Part shown: piece by piece, positions 41,477 to 50,883 of the stretch | Layout of the letters: each line of letters begins with the position of its first letter | Numbering within the stretch: position 1 is the first letter of the stretch | Assembly: GCA_009801085.1 (NCBI GenBank) | Contig: VNWV01000003.1 | Location: forward strand, 1,302,001 to 1,366,000 | Origin: Lasiodiplodia sp. COLG20 | Taxonomy: Eukaryota > Ascomycota > Dothideomycetes > Botryosphaeriales > Botryosphaeriaceae | Length of the DNA stretch: 64,000 nt | Direction of reading: 5' to 3' | Notes under the pieces: model-generated | The model's input: only the letters and a program-made list of their open reading frames with translations | The model's database searches: none | Told to the model about the DNA's origin: nothing | Translations under genes and position numbers: made by a program

Positions 41477-43607
41477 TCACGCCCCCCGCATAAAACCCTC
41501 CCAAGCCCCCACCACGACATCGATCCCAACGCCCTCCTCCCGCAGCACCCGCGCCAACCGATCCGTCCGCACCTCTTCCTCCCTTGTAACCGCCTCCACT
41601 CCTCCTGCATCAAACACGCCGACCTGCGCACCGCCATCCCACCCAGGCCCCTCGCCCGCCACGAACCGCAGCACGCGCTCCACCCACTGCCGCGCCGCCT
41701 CTTTGTAAGAGCCCTCTCCCGGCAACGCCTCCTCGAAGTTCAGGAACAGCAGCGCCACGTCCATGATGTGCGACGCCTCGCCGTGCCACGGGCCGGGCCA
41801 GGGGTTGGGGAAGGCGAAGCGGTAGAGCCACGCTCCGTCTCCTCCTCCCGCTGCCTCCGCCGCTGCAGGCCACTTCTCCACGTACGCCCGCGCCCCCGCG
41901 CGGAACAGCAGGTCCGACGCCAGCGCCACGACAGCGCGCAGCGCCTTCTTCGCGTCAGCACCGGCCTCATTGATGCCGTACGCCGCGAACAGCTTCTCCG
42001 CCACCGCAGCGTCGCCACCCGACTGGACGAGCGCGCGCCGAAACGCCGCCATGAACGCCTCGGCCAGACCATCTTCCTTCTGCAGCGTCGGGATCATGGC
42101 CGTCAGGATCGACGCGTCGGCGGGCGTGTAGCCGGCGAGGATTTGCTTGCACCACGACGTCTGCGCACCGCCCGGGCCGAGCGATGCGGGCAGATCGGCG
42201 TGCGTGGGGCGGTGGCGGACGGTGTCGTCGCCGTCGTGGACGAAGATGAGGGGGAGGCCTGGGGGTGCTTTGGCGAGGAGGTCCGGGATGGGGAGGGCGC
42301 TGAGGGCGGCGGGGCGGGAGGCGGGTGGAACGTCGGAGAGACCGAAGGCCGCGGTGAGGGCGGTGTAGGTGTATTCGGCGACGGCGGGTGGGAGCGGGTT
42401 CATGAGGAGCGGCGTGCCGGACATGGTGATGAGGCGGGTGAAGAGTGGGGTGGGGGATTGGAGGTGGAGGAGGCAGGATGCTGGTTTTGCGGTTAGTGAT
42501 GATAGGGGTTTGGGGGCTGGGATCGGTTGTGGTGTTTTGTGGACGGGGAGGGGAAGGGTGTGCCGGTTGAAAAGGTGAAGGAGGGAGTAGGGAGGGGAGA
42601 GGTGAGGGAAGAAGGCTTACCTCCACCTGCGCTTTCGCCCATGGCGGTCACGTTGGCTGGATCGCCGCCGAAGCCGGCGATGTTTTCTTGCACCCATCGA
42701 AAGGCTTTGGCTTGGTCGCGTAGACCGTTGTTCGTTTTGTACCCGGCCTGTTGCATCTCCTTGGAAGTTAGAAAGCCGGGGATCCCGAGTCGATATCTGC
42801 ATTACGCGCGTCAGTTTCAACTTCCCCTCACCAAGCACCTGCGAAACATATTTTTATGCAGACCACTCGCATTTTCAATCTTGACCTCGGAGGAACGGGC
42901 TTGGAATATCCAAAAGCAGAGGCAATCAGAAGAGCAGCACTCACCCAACATTCACACCAATAAATGGCACGCCCCTCTCCACTCCCAGCTTCACCAGCCT
43001 CTTGAAATCGTACTGCGGCCACCAGTTCGCACCAATGAATAAGCCGCCGCCGTGGACGAAGACCAACACTGGAAACCCTGCTTCGCTGGGCTTCGGTGTC
43101 CCGGCCGGTGGGACGGTGATGTTCAGGTTCAAACCATCCACATCAGAGGTCGGCGGTGGAGCGTCCGGCTTGGGAAGCGTTTGCTGTATGTAGCTCAACT
43201 CCATGTCGATTGCATTGGGAAGGCAGACGACATGCGGGCTATTTTTGGGTTGCAAAGAAAGGCATGAAGTTAGCTTAACTACGGTTATCTCTTTGCAAAG
43301 CATTGCATTGAGATCTGCAAGGGAAGAGTGACAATCTCCCATATAGAAACTGAAACAAGAAATGAGATGAAAGACCAAAGTTGCCCGTAACTCAAACCAA
43401 AAGAAAATCAAGGACTCACCCAAACTCTCCAGCCTCCACCGTGCCCTCCAGATCGCCCTTCAGCAGCTCCGGCGGCGCGAAGCGATCTTTCAGTGACGCG
43501 TACTTGATACCCAGGAACTGCGCGACGCCGCTACCGTCATCGGCAGCCTTGCCTCGCACAGTTCCCAACTTAGGATGTTTGATTGTCGCTGCAGCTGCGG
43601 ACGCCAT
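41477..43607 (-). CDS. Type-B carboxylesterase/lipase (alpha/beta hydrolase)
   Basis: Model: complement(41477..42480, 42621..42796, 42945..43238, 43420..43607), 553 aa. Start at 43607 (MASAAAATIKHPKLGTVRG). Family features: FLGIKYASLKDRFAPPEL, DGLNLNITVP, the oxyanion-hole region VLVFVHGGGLFIG, and the nucleophile motif VTAMGESAGG joined across intron 3 to ASCLLHLQSP. A likely catalytic His is in GPWHGEASHIMD near the C-terminus. No signal peptide, so the enzyme is probably intracellular, unlike secreted lipases. Introns are 140-181 nt, longer than most here. Substrate unknown; ester detoxification is typical of the family. Confidence 0.88.
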
Positions 43608-44571
43608 AGTTTCCAGAATGCGATTTCACTTCGGATCTAATGTGCTGAAGGATATCAACTCAAGAATGAGAACGTGTAGAAGGGGAAGCGCATTGACCAG
43701 CCAAACGGATGGTGTGGGTGGACGAAAGTACCGACAAAGCTAGGGACAATATCACGCAATATGGGATCTTTGGAACGGGGAGTGCGGATATCCCGCCCAT
43801 TTTTATACTCAGCGTTGATATGCCCCGCCCCACGTGGATCCCGTCGGGATCCGCTGCAATGGTTGCTCCGCGACCAGGGCGTGTGGGGAAGTAGAGCCGT
43901 TCATTTTACAAGGGGAAAGAAGATAGAATTGTGACTGGCCAGGGTCTCCAAACGTCAGCAATGGGGGATTAATGTTTGTGGGGTCGAGTTTTGGTTCCAT
44001 GGTGGGGCACAAAAAGCGTAACACGCCAAACACTTCCCCCGCTCGCGGGGTTTGTTGACGTTTGATGACGATTAACTGTAAACAGGAACTTCCCCGCATA
44101 AAAGGTGGGACGTGCTCTTACTGCTGTGCTTGCTTTTTGCATCTGTTTAATCTTTATTTCGACGAACATGATCCCGACGAAGCGAAAGCATGTCTCAGCC
44201 GCAAAGACGACGGATGGTTACATGCAGCACGGTAACGAACTTAAGAATCGAAGTACTCTTTCAAAATCTCATAAGCAGATCAATTGGCATTCACATGAAG
44301 AACTGAACAAAGAAAGTAGTGGAGATCTGACCGCTCACGTCTAGCAATAGACCTATCTATCATGAGTGTATAAACTACACGAAACCAATACCAACCCCAG
44401 GCGCCCAAGTCTTTCGTATTTCTTTTTCCCTCGGCCACGCCTCTTAGACCCACCTAACAATATCTATCAACAGTCTCGGGCCATCACCACCTGCTCCAGC
44501 AATCTCCATCGTCTCTCATGCATAAGTCTGCAACGCATAAACCAACCTGCACACTGTCCACGCCGCTTTCC
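43608..44571. other. Intergenic, no gene supported
   Basis: About 960 bases between the esterase start and the C2H2 gene stop. An open frame at 44105-44344 begins with hydrophobic residues but has no ATG there. No gene called. Confidence 0.4.
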
Positions 44572-47400
44572 TCAGCATTCAACATCCTCCTTGAAATCCT
44601 TCTCATACGCATCCGCCAACTTCATCAGCACCGATCCCATCCTCGGAGTAACTGCAAAACCCTCATCAGTAAAAGGAACCCATACGAAAAAGGAAGGGCG
44701 CAACTCACCACCCCAAACCCACGTATCCGACAAAAACGCCGCACAAGCCCTGGCCACCGCAGCAGCCAGACTGGCCCCCTCAGCCGCACCATCGAAGTCG
44801 ACCTCCAACTCGCCCAAGCAAGCCTCGACATCCTTCAAGATCGCCCTCTCTTCCTCTTCCAGCCCTGCACTCGCCCGTTCCCGCCGCTGCGCCGCGTGCA
44901 CCCACTTGGACAAGAAGAGACTGGCGTCCCACCACGCGACGGCGTGCTCGACGCTCCAGCCGAACGCGGCCGTCTTGCGCACGAGCAGCGGCGAGCCGAC
45001 CTTGGCCGGCAGCATGAAGCCCTCGCACGCCTGGCGCGCGCCCTTGGTCGCGAAAGCGTTGCTTTTGCTGCCGCCGTTGCCGCTGCTGTTACGGTCGTCG
45101 TCCATCGGCGCGTGCAGGTACGCGTCCACGGCGGCCGAGACGACGCGGTCGCTGTCTGAGGCCAGGGCGAAGCGGTTGAAGGCGGGCGCGGCGGCGCCGA
45201 CGCCGAAGAGGCGGGTGCTGGCGATGCGCAGGAGGGCGTTGGTGTTGGAGACGAGCGAGCTGGTGGTTTGCGTGTCGTCGGCCGGCGGCGCCGCGTGGTG
45301 CGGGTGCCGGTAGTCCTCGCTGCCGTTGCCGCTGCCGCCGCGGCCGTGGTTGAGGGCGCGCTGACATTTTTCGATCGAGGATGCCGCATCCGAGAGCAGG
45401 GCGGACTTGTTGTTGCCAGGGCATTGGGAGATCTGTGAGAGGTGCCAGACGTGGATGTTTGCGGCGTGCGCGATGACCAGGCCTGCGAAGCCACAAGCCG
45501 TCTGGTCGTCCTCTGGCATACCCTCCGGTTGATCTTGGGACAGCGTATCCAGCATTGCTTCCTTGACAGTCTGTCGAGATCCCTCTTGTGCTTTGCTCTT
45601 TGCTTCCGTCCATTGCGCTGCTGACTTCGCGTCCCAAAGATCATCCTTCGCCGGAAGTTCCACCTGCAAGTCTTCGGCAACCGAAAACCAAGGGGTTGTG
45701 CCATAAGCGACTGAGATGAGATTGCTCAGGATGAGGATACCGCAGAGAACTCTCTTGCTAGATTCCTCACTAACCCAGTCCTCCCACGTGGCGCCCCCTC
45801 TGCTAAGCTCCACCGCAGAGCACGTTCGCCGGATGCGGTATTCCGAAACGAAGAAGCCACTCCTTTCTATGCTAGAGAGGACGAGAGCTGTCCGTCCGCT
45901 GAAGACGGAATACATGGCAAGGAGCAAGCTTCCTTGGACTGCCCACAATGGCCCCGGCGATGAAGAGTTCACTTTCCGGCTTGCAGATATAGCAGAGTGC
46001 AGCAGCGGGCTTGCAAGCTCATACAGTACGGCGGCGCGTCGTCTGTCCAGGCGGTACAAAGCACCAATGCAGCAGATTGCCAGAATCAGCGGGCTGGGTG
46101 TTGACTCTAAATTCATTGAATGGAAGTGGACGACGGGAAAGTGACGGTGGAAGCAGTTGATGTATCCCTCGATGAATTTCTGCAACTCTTTAGCGTTCGG
46201 AAGTTTGCTGTCATCCCAATCCTCTTTTCTCGTGCGGGCCTGAAGGTCTGCACGGATGCTACAGTAAATTTCGGGTCCCACTGCCAGCTTCGCTTGGTCA
46301 GAGTTGCTCTCTTTGGATTCCTCGGGAAACGATTTCCTGCTCAAGACGCTAGAGTTCATGGACGGACCTTTGAAGGAAAAGCTCGAGTCGAACAAAGATG
46401 CACTATGCTGGTCCTGGCCGCCTGTCAGAAATGGATCAATGGGAATCGAGAATTCCAGGCTGTCAGGGGTGATCAAAGAATCCATGTGGTTTTGTGCCAT
46501 GTCAGAGGGCGGCTCCGGAGGTGACCAGAAATCCCGAAAAATGTCAATCGATGACGAATCCAGGTCATGGTGCCAGTCATGCTGCGAAGCTCGATGAGTA
46601 TCAATAGAGTGGCTCCCGCGGGTTGCCAATCTCCGGCGCTTGGTTGGCGGGCTCATGGTTTCTTGTGCGGCATCCATCGAGTCGTTCCTGGATTCAATGC
46701 TTGGCACGGCAGCCTTGGAACCTCGGCTATGTCTTGGACTCATCAAATCGAGGTCGAGAGACTGTTGCGGCCCGCAAAGCTGCGGATCGATTGGCATGAA
46801 AGGGGCTTGCATTGGTACTTCCTGAAAGGCCACAATTGGCTCGCCCCAGGGCTGCAGGCTGCCTGGTGCCTGTTCGGGGCAGCTTTGAGGGCTCGGGTAG
46901 AGGGCCTCCACCGCGTTGCCAAAGGCAAATGAGGGCGACATGACGTCCGTGGGAACGAGGATCTGGGAACTCCGACGGTCATCCGTAATTGCCAATTGGT
47001 GCGGAGAAAGTTCTGCTGAAGTGGCCAAGGGCGCGAAATTGTCTGCTAGAGCGACATGGGACGGGGCCTTAGTCTCAGGCTCGAAAGACTGCCTGAGATC
47101 GGGCTGGGAGGATGCATTGCTTGGAATTGACACATTGATGGTCTCTGTCGACTCTGAAGACCTTCGGGAATCAGGAGAGTCTGGGACGGCGGTGGCAATG
47201 GACTGCCTCCTCTTTTCGGAATGCAGCGTCTTCTCGTGGCGGGTGACCAGGTCTTTGCGGGCGTACTTTTTGTGGCAGTACTGACAAGCAAAGGGCCGCT
47301 CACGGGTGTGGATGCGCTCATGGCGCGAGCAGTGCTCGCTCCTTTTGAAGACCCTGGCGCAGGTGGTGCATTTGTAGACTCTCCGCTGCTTGCCGGACAT
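44572..47400 (-). CDS. C2H2 zinc-finger transcription factor with fungal_trans domain
   Basis: Model: complement(44572..44651, 44709..47400), 923 aa. The start at 47400 (MSGKQRRVYK) precedes two adjacent C2H2 fingers at residues ~10-60: CTTCARVFKRSEHCSRHERI then CQYCHKKYARKDLVTRHEKT. A long Ser/Pro-rich region follows, then a fungal_trans domain (YINCFHRHFPVVHFHSMNLE, ILAICCIGALYRLDRRRAAV, SLLLAMYSVFSGRTALVL). The last intron, 57 nt with GTGAGT/GCAG and a branch-like CTGAT, is a multiple of three with no stop; removal gives SDTWVWGVTPRMGSVLMKL, which reads like the family's usual C-terminus. Target genes unknown. Confidence 0.85.
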   Translation of the reverse strand: MSGKQRRVYKCTTCARVFKRSEHCSRHERIHTRERPFACQYCHKKYARKDLVTRHEKTLHSEKRRQSIATAVPDSPDSRRSSESTETINVSIPSNASSQPDLRQSFEPETKAPSHVALADNFAPLATSAELSPHQLAITDDRRSSQILVPTDVMSPSFAFGNAVEALYPSPQSCPEQAPGSLQPWGEPIVAFQEVPMQAPFMPIDPQLCGPQQSLDLDLMSPRHSRGSKAAVPSIESRNDSMDAAQETMSPPTKRRRLATRGSHSIDTHRASQHDWHHDLDSSSIDIFRDFWSPPEPPSDMAQNHMDSLITPDSLEFSIPIDPFLTGGQDQHSASLFDSSFSFKGPSMNSSVLSRKSFPEESKESNSDQAKLAVGPEIYCSIRADLQARTRKEDWDDSKLPNAKELQKFIEGYINCFHRHFPVVHFHSMNLESTPSPLILAICCIGALYRLDRRRAAVLYELASPLLHSAISASRKVNSSSPGPLWAVQGSLLLAMYSVFSGRTALVLSSIERSGFFVSEYRIRRTCSAVELSRGGATWEDWVSEESSKRVLCGILILSNLISVAYGTTPWFSVAEDLQVELPAKDDLWDAKSAAQWTEAKSKAQEGSRQTVKEAMLDTLSQDQPEGMPEDDQTACGFAGLVIAHAANIHVWHLSQISQCPGNNKSALLSDAASSIEKCQRALNHGRGGSGNGSEDYRHPHHAAPPADDTQTTSSLVSNTNALLRIASTRLFGVGAAAPAFNRFALASDSDRVVSAAVDAYLHAPMDDDRNSSGNGGSKSNAFATKGARQACEGFMLPAKVGSPLLVRKTAAFGWSVEHAVAWWDASLFLSKWVHAAQRRERASAGLEEEERAILKDVEACLGELEVDFDGAAEGASLAAAVARACAAFLSDTWVWGGELRPSFFVWVPFTDEGFAVTPRMGSVLMKLADAYEKDFKEDVEC

Positions 47401-48337
47401 GATTGGTTGTGCTGTGCTCCCAACAAGTGATTGCTGTGTAGAGACAGCACAATGGGACCTGAATTGGCGTGTGTCAGCACGATTGATGGGCAGCTCTTCT
47501 GTTTGAGTTGATGACAATGGAAAGACAGGCGCTTGACGGGTAGTCGACAGCGGTGCCGCGCGGTCGTTCGGACCGGGCCTTATCAACTCCGGCTGCGCTG
47601 CCCATGCATAAGGGAAGGCCGAGGACCCATACCGTGTCTCAGAGAGCGCTAGGGACGGATCGTATTCGGGCCAGAGGGCGTGGCGGCCTGGAAATGGTCG
47701 GTTGCGGACGCGGTGAGGTTGGAGAAGAGAGTGCGGGACACGCAGGGCAAGGCTACGACATGGTGCTGCTAGCCCGTCGCTGCGCCATTAGTCCCAACCG
47801 GCGGCAAGCCAGCTGCCAAGTTGGATGCGCGGGACCCCGGAAGCATCGCAAAAAGGCGGGGAAAGCTTCAGGCTTCTCCGCGAAAGAGAACGGGGATCGG
47901 CCGCGCACTGATGAGGCGGCACGCATGCAGCGCCCTCTGCAGGGCCCGCCGCCGTCCAAGCTCGGCAGTGGAGCTGCGCGGAATTGCCGTGTTTGCGCAC
48001 TTGCTGGGCACATGACTGCCTCAGTGATGAAATGCTGCCGCCCTCACTGGCCGCGCCGCCCGTAACCGATGACTCGCGCCGGCGCCCAGCCTCTTTAGCC
48101 GCGAGCTGCTCAGCCGCTCGGCATCAGGACGCACTCGAACTCCATCATCGGAGAAATAAAATTGGGGCTGTTGCCGTATCCGCGGGGAGACACTGTGTGC
48201 AGGTCATGAATTCAATTGTCTACCTCGTGGCCATGCTCATTATATCGTTACACGGACAACTCGACGAGTGCTCGTCTGCATCCCCTGCTGATTGTCTAGC
48301 TTTCATAACCAAACTTTTCCCGGCGGGTTCTGAGGCT
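47401..48337. other. Upstream region of the C2H2 regulator, no gene seen
   Basis: About 940 bases between the regulator start and the phosphatidylserine synthase stop. ORFs on both strands (47553-48065, 47753-48013) lack domain patterns. Confidence 0.45.
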
Positions 48338-49276
48338 TTACGGCTTCGGCACCCTCAGCGTCTTGCTGACCATAAGACATCCGTGCAGCAGGAACATGCC
48401 GATAACGGGATGGAACTCGAAGGGGGTGCCAGTCAGCGCCGTGCCGAGCGGCACATCATCCAGAACCCAGCCGTTGTACACCCAGTATGCCATGATGCTG
48501 TCAAGACCGAGCGATGTGGGGATAGGCGTGCCTTCAAAGTACTTTGCCTTGCCAGTCGCGTCCTTGGGCACGAGCTGCGTCGTAACGTTGAACCGCGCGA
48601 GACGAGTGAGACCGCAAAGGACGTAGAAAGTCAGGAGCAGGTGGTCCACGGGCGTGCGAAGGCCAATAGCCATGGCGCAGCAGGCGGGCGCAACGCCGAA
48701 CGAGATCTGAACTCGGCATCAGCAGCAGCTAAGAACAGCGGGTTTTTCACACGTACCAGGTCTGCCAGGGAGTCAAGCTCCTGGCCCATCATCGACGCCT
48801 TCTTCCTCCACCTAGCAACCTTGCCATCCATGAAGTCGAAGAACAGGCCGAACGGCATGAAGGCCAGAGCAGCCCACAGATTGCTGAAATCGTTCGGCTC
48901 GCCGAGGCAGTAACGCATCGAGGAGAAGACGGACATGACACCGCAAAATCCTGCCACAACTCGTCAGCACAAGTGAGCATACCGCGTGTGGCTCTGGGCT
49001 TACCGTTGAGCTCCGTAATCACATCCGCAAGGTGCATGGCCCTGCGCTGGTTAGCTCATGACCGCCTCGGCCATTGCGCAGCGGAGACGTACTTGATCAG
49101 CGAGAAATGGCCAGCATCGGCGGAGAGCAGCCTCTTCTGCTTTTCCAAGCCTGCAACACAGTGAGCGCCTGTCCCGTAGAAGCCGCGACGTGTGAAAACG
49201 CACCTGGGTTCTCAGCAGCCGACGGGGAGCTGCCGTCCTTGTCGGCGCTGTTTCCGGTACCGCTCCTTCGCGACAT
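48338..49276 (-). CDS. CHO1: CDP-diacylglycerol-serine O-phosphatidyltransferase (phosphatidylserine synthase)
   Basis: Model: complement(48338..48706, 48757..48950, 49004..49041, 49093..49150, 49204..49276), 243 aa. All four introns are 50-53 nt with good borders. The CDP-alcohol phosphotransferase signature DGx2ARx8Gx3Dx3D is present as [16 protein letters not shown] followed by QELDSLAD in exon 4, continuing across the intron to [17 protein letters not shown]. Membrane segments: [28 protein letters not shown] and [14 protein letters not shown]. It makes phosphatidylserine from CDP-DAG and serine in the ER. Length is slightly below yeast Cho1. Exon 3 is only 38 nt. Confidence 0.9.
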
Positions 49277-49722
49277 GATGGCGCCTAGTGATGCGGAAAA
49301 AGAGATGAGAGGTTGGGAGAGAGTCTGAGCAGTCGGAGCTCGTGGCAGGAGGGCGAGTTAGGAGGGTGAGGGTGGTGGATGCGAGAGGCTGTGCAGCGAC
49401 ACTTTGTTTTCCAGGCAGGATCTCGGGCCTGAAAGCGGCGGGCCAGACCGAACGTCATCGCGTGTCGCTCCTCCACCCAACGCTAAACAGCATAACGTGG
49501 ATCAGCTTCCGAAACAAGTCACACACATTTTTCTTGGTCACGCAGGGCTGAAATCATGCACTCTCAGATGAACTTTTGCATTGTTGCTAGAGCTTCTCGC
49601 TCCATTAGACCCAAAACCCCTCAGACCGTCTAGTCTGGAAAATTCGTACAGAGAAAAGAGCCACTCCCAATCCGCGAACGCCGTCCCATGAGCCGTAAAG
49701 CACAAGCAAAGGCCGTCATCGA
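49277..49722. other. Intergenic, no gene seen
   Basis: About 445 bases between the CHO1-like start and the GAR1 stop. No coding pattern. Confidence 0.45.
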
Positions 49723-50649
49723 CTAGTAGCCACCACGGCCCCTGCCCCTGCCGCCTCCTCTAGGAGCACCGCGGCCACCACCGAAACCTCCACTGCTGAA
49801 GCCACCCCTCGAGCCTCCGCGGCCTCCGAAGCTGGGTCCGCCGCGGCCGCGCGGTGCACCGCCACGACCACCACGGCCACCAAAGCTGCCAAAGCCACCA
49901 CGGCCACCGCGAGGTGCACCGCCACGACCGCCACCACCAGCGCGCTTGGGCTTGGGCATTCCTAAAAAAACGATTAGATTTTTTTCTTTACAGTGGGGAT
50001 TCTAAATTCTTACCCGGCGGGGGCTTGGGCTTAGGAAGGAACCTAAGCAAAGACTCGTTAGCAATTTTCGTTCTGGCCTGACTTTTTCAGGACTGCTCCT
50101 ACCTCTCCAGAGGCAGCAGCTTGTCGCCGCCAATGTAGAACTTGTCACCCTGCTTGAAGGAGGTGGCCTGGATGCCCTCCTGGGGCTTGATGGTGAAGTA
50201 GACCTGGTTCACAGGACCAAGGATCTCATCGACCTTGCCGATCGGGCTCTGCGACCCTGTTAATTTTTCCGTCTGCCATGTACTATCTCGTGTGCTTGCT
50301 TGCCTTGTTCTCGAGGTAGATGGGAGCATTGAAGTAGGGGATCTTGGTGTTGATCGATTCGCACACGATCTCGCCCTCGCAAGCGTGCATGAAGGTGCCC
50401 ATCTCTGCTCTTCGTCAGCGTGCGTTCGGCCATTGAGCCGCAGTCGACTCACCGAAGACCTGATCAGGCGGGCCCATTGGCTGCGAGAAGCCACCACGAG
50501 CTGCAACACCCAAAGTTAGCATCGCTGCGACTTTTTCCCCGGAGCGTGGCCCACGCACCTCCACCACGGCCGCCGCGAAACCCGCCGCCGCCGCGGGCAC
50601 CAAAACCTCCACCGCCGCGGCCACCGCGTGAGCCTCCTCGGAACGACAT
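49723..50649 (-). CDS. GAR1: H/ACA snoRNP protein GAR1
   Basis: Model: complement(49723..49961, 50014..50042, 50103..50248, 50304..50404, 50453..50500, 50559..50649), 217 aa. N- and C-terminal GAR (Gly/Arg-rich) arms surround the conserved core: [40 protein letters not shown] and [20 protein letters not shown], ending [16 protein letters not shown]. Gar1 binds the pseudouridine synthase in H/ACA particles that modify rRNA in the nucleolus. The intron 50249-50303 starts GCAAGC after AAG, so it is a GC-AG intron; no GT gives the conserved NKSPIGK junction. Six exons in under 1 kb. It is divergent from THS1 across 234 bases. Confidence 0.93.
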
Positions 50650-50883
50650 TTTGTGCAGTTGGTAGTGATCGAAAGCGGGAGTGGGTTGTCGCAAGTGAGG
50701 GAGCTCCAGCGCGGGCGCGGTGTTCGCGTCCACGGAATTTTTGCAGGCGGCGACAGTCGGGGGATCTTCGGCTCGGCCCTCTGAGTCACGCTAGTGACTC
50801 AAGTGGACAAGTTCGACTTTTATTTGACAGACGTGGATTCTGCCCCTCCCCCAATTGAACGCAAACCCACCAGAAACTCCACC
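50650..50883. promoter_or_regulatory. Divergent promoter GAR1/THS1 with two Gcn4/Cpc1-type sites
   Basis: Two perfect 7-bp AP-1-like sites: TGAGTCA at 50782-50788 (TGACTCA on the other strand) and TGACTCA at 50795-50801, six bases apart and 83-102 bases upstream of the THS1 ATG. In fungi TGACTCA is the binding site of Gcn4/Cpc1, which activates amino-acid biosynthesis and several aminoacyl-tRNA synthetase genes during amino-acid shortage. Use here is inferred from sequence and position. Confidence 0.65.

Noticed and set aside
44105..44344. 79-aa ORF with a hydrophobic start resembling a signal peptide
   Set aside because: The hydrophobic part begins at GTG, and the first ATG lies after it.
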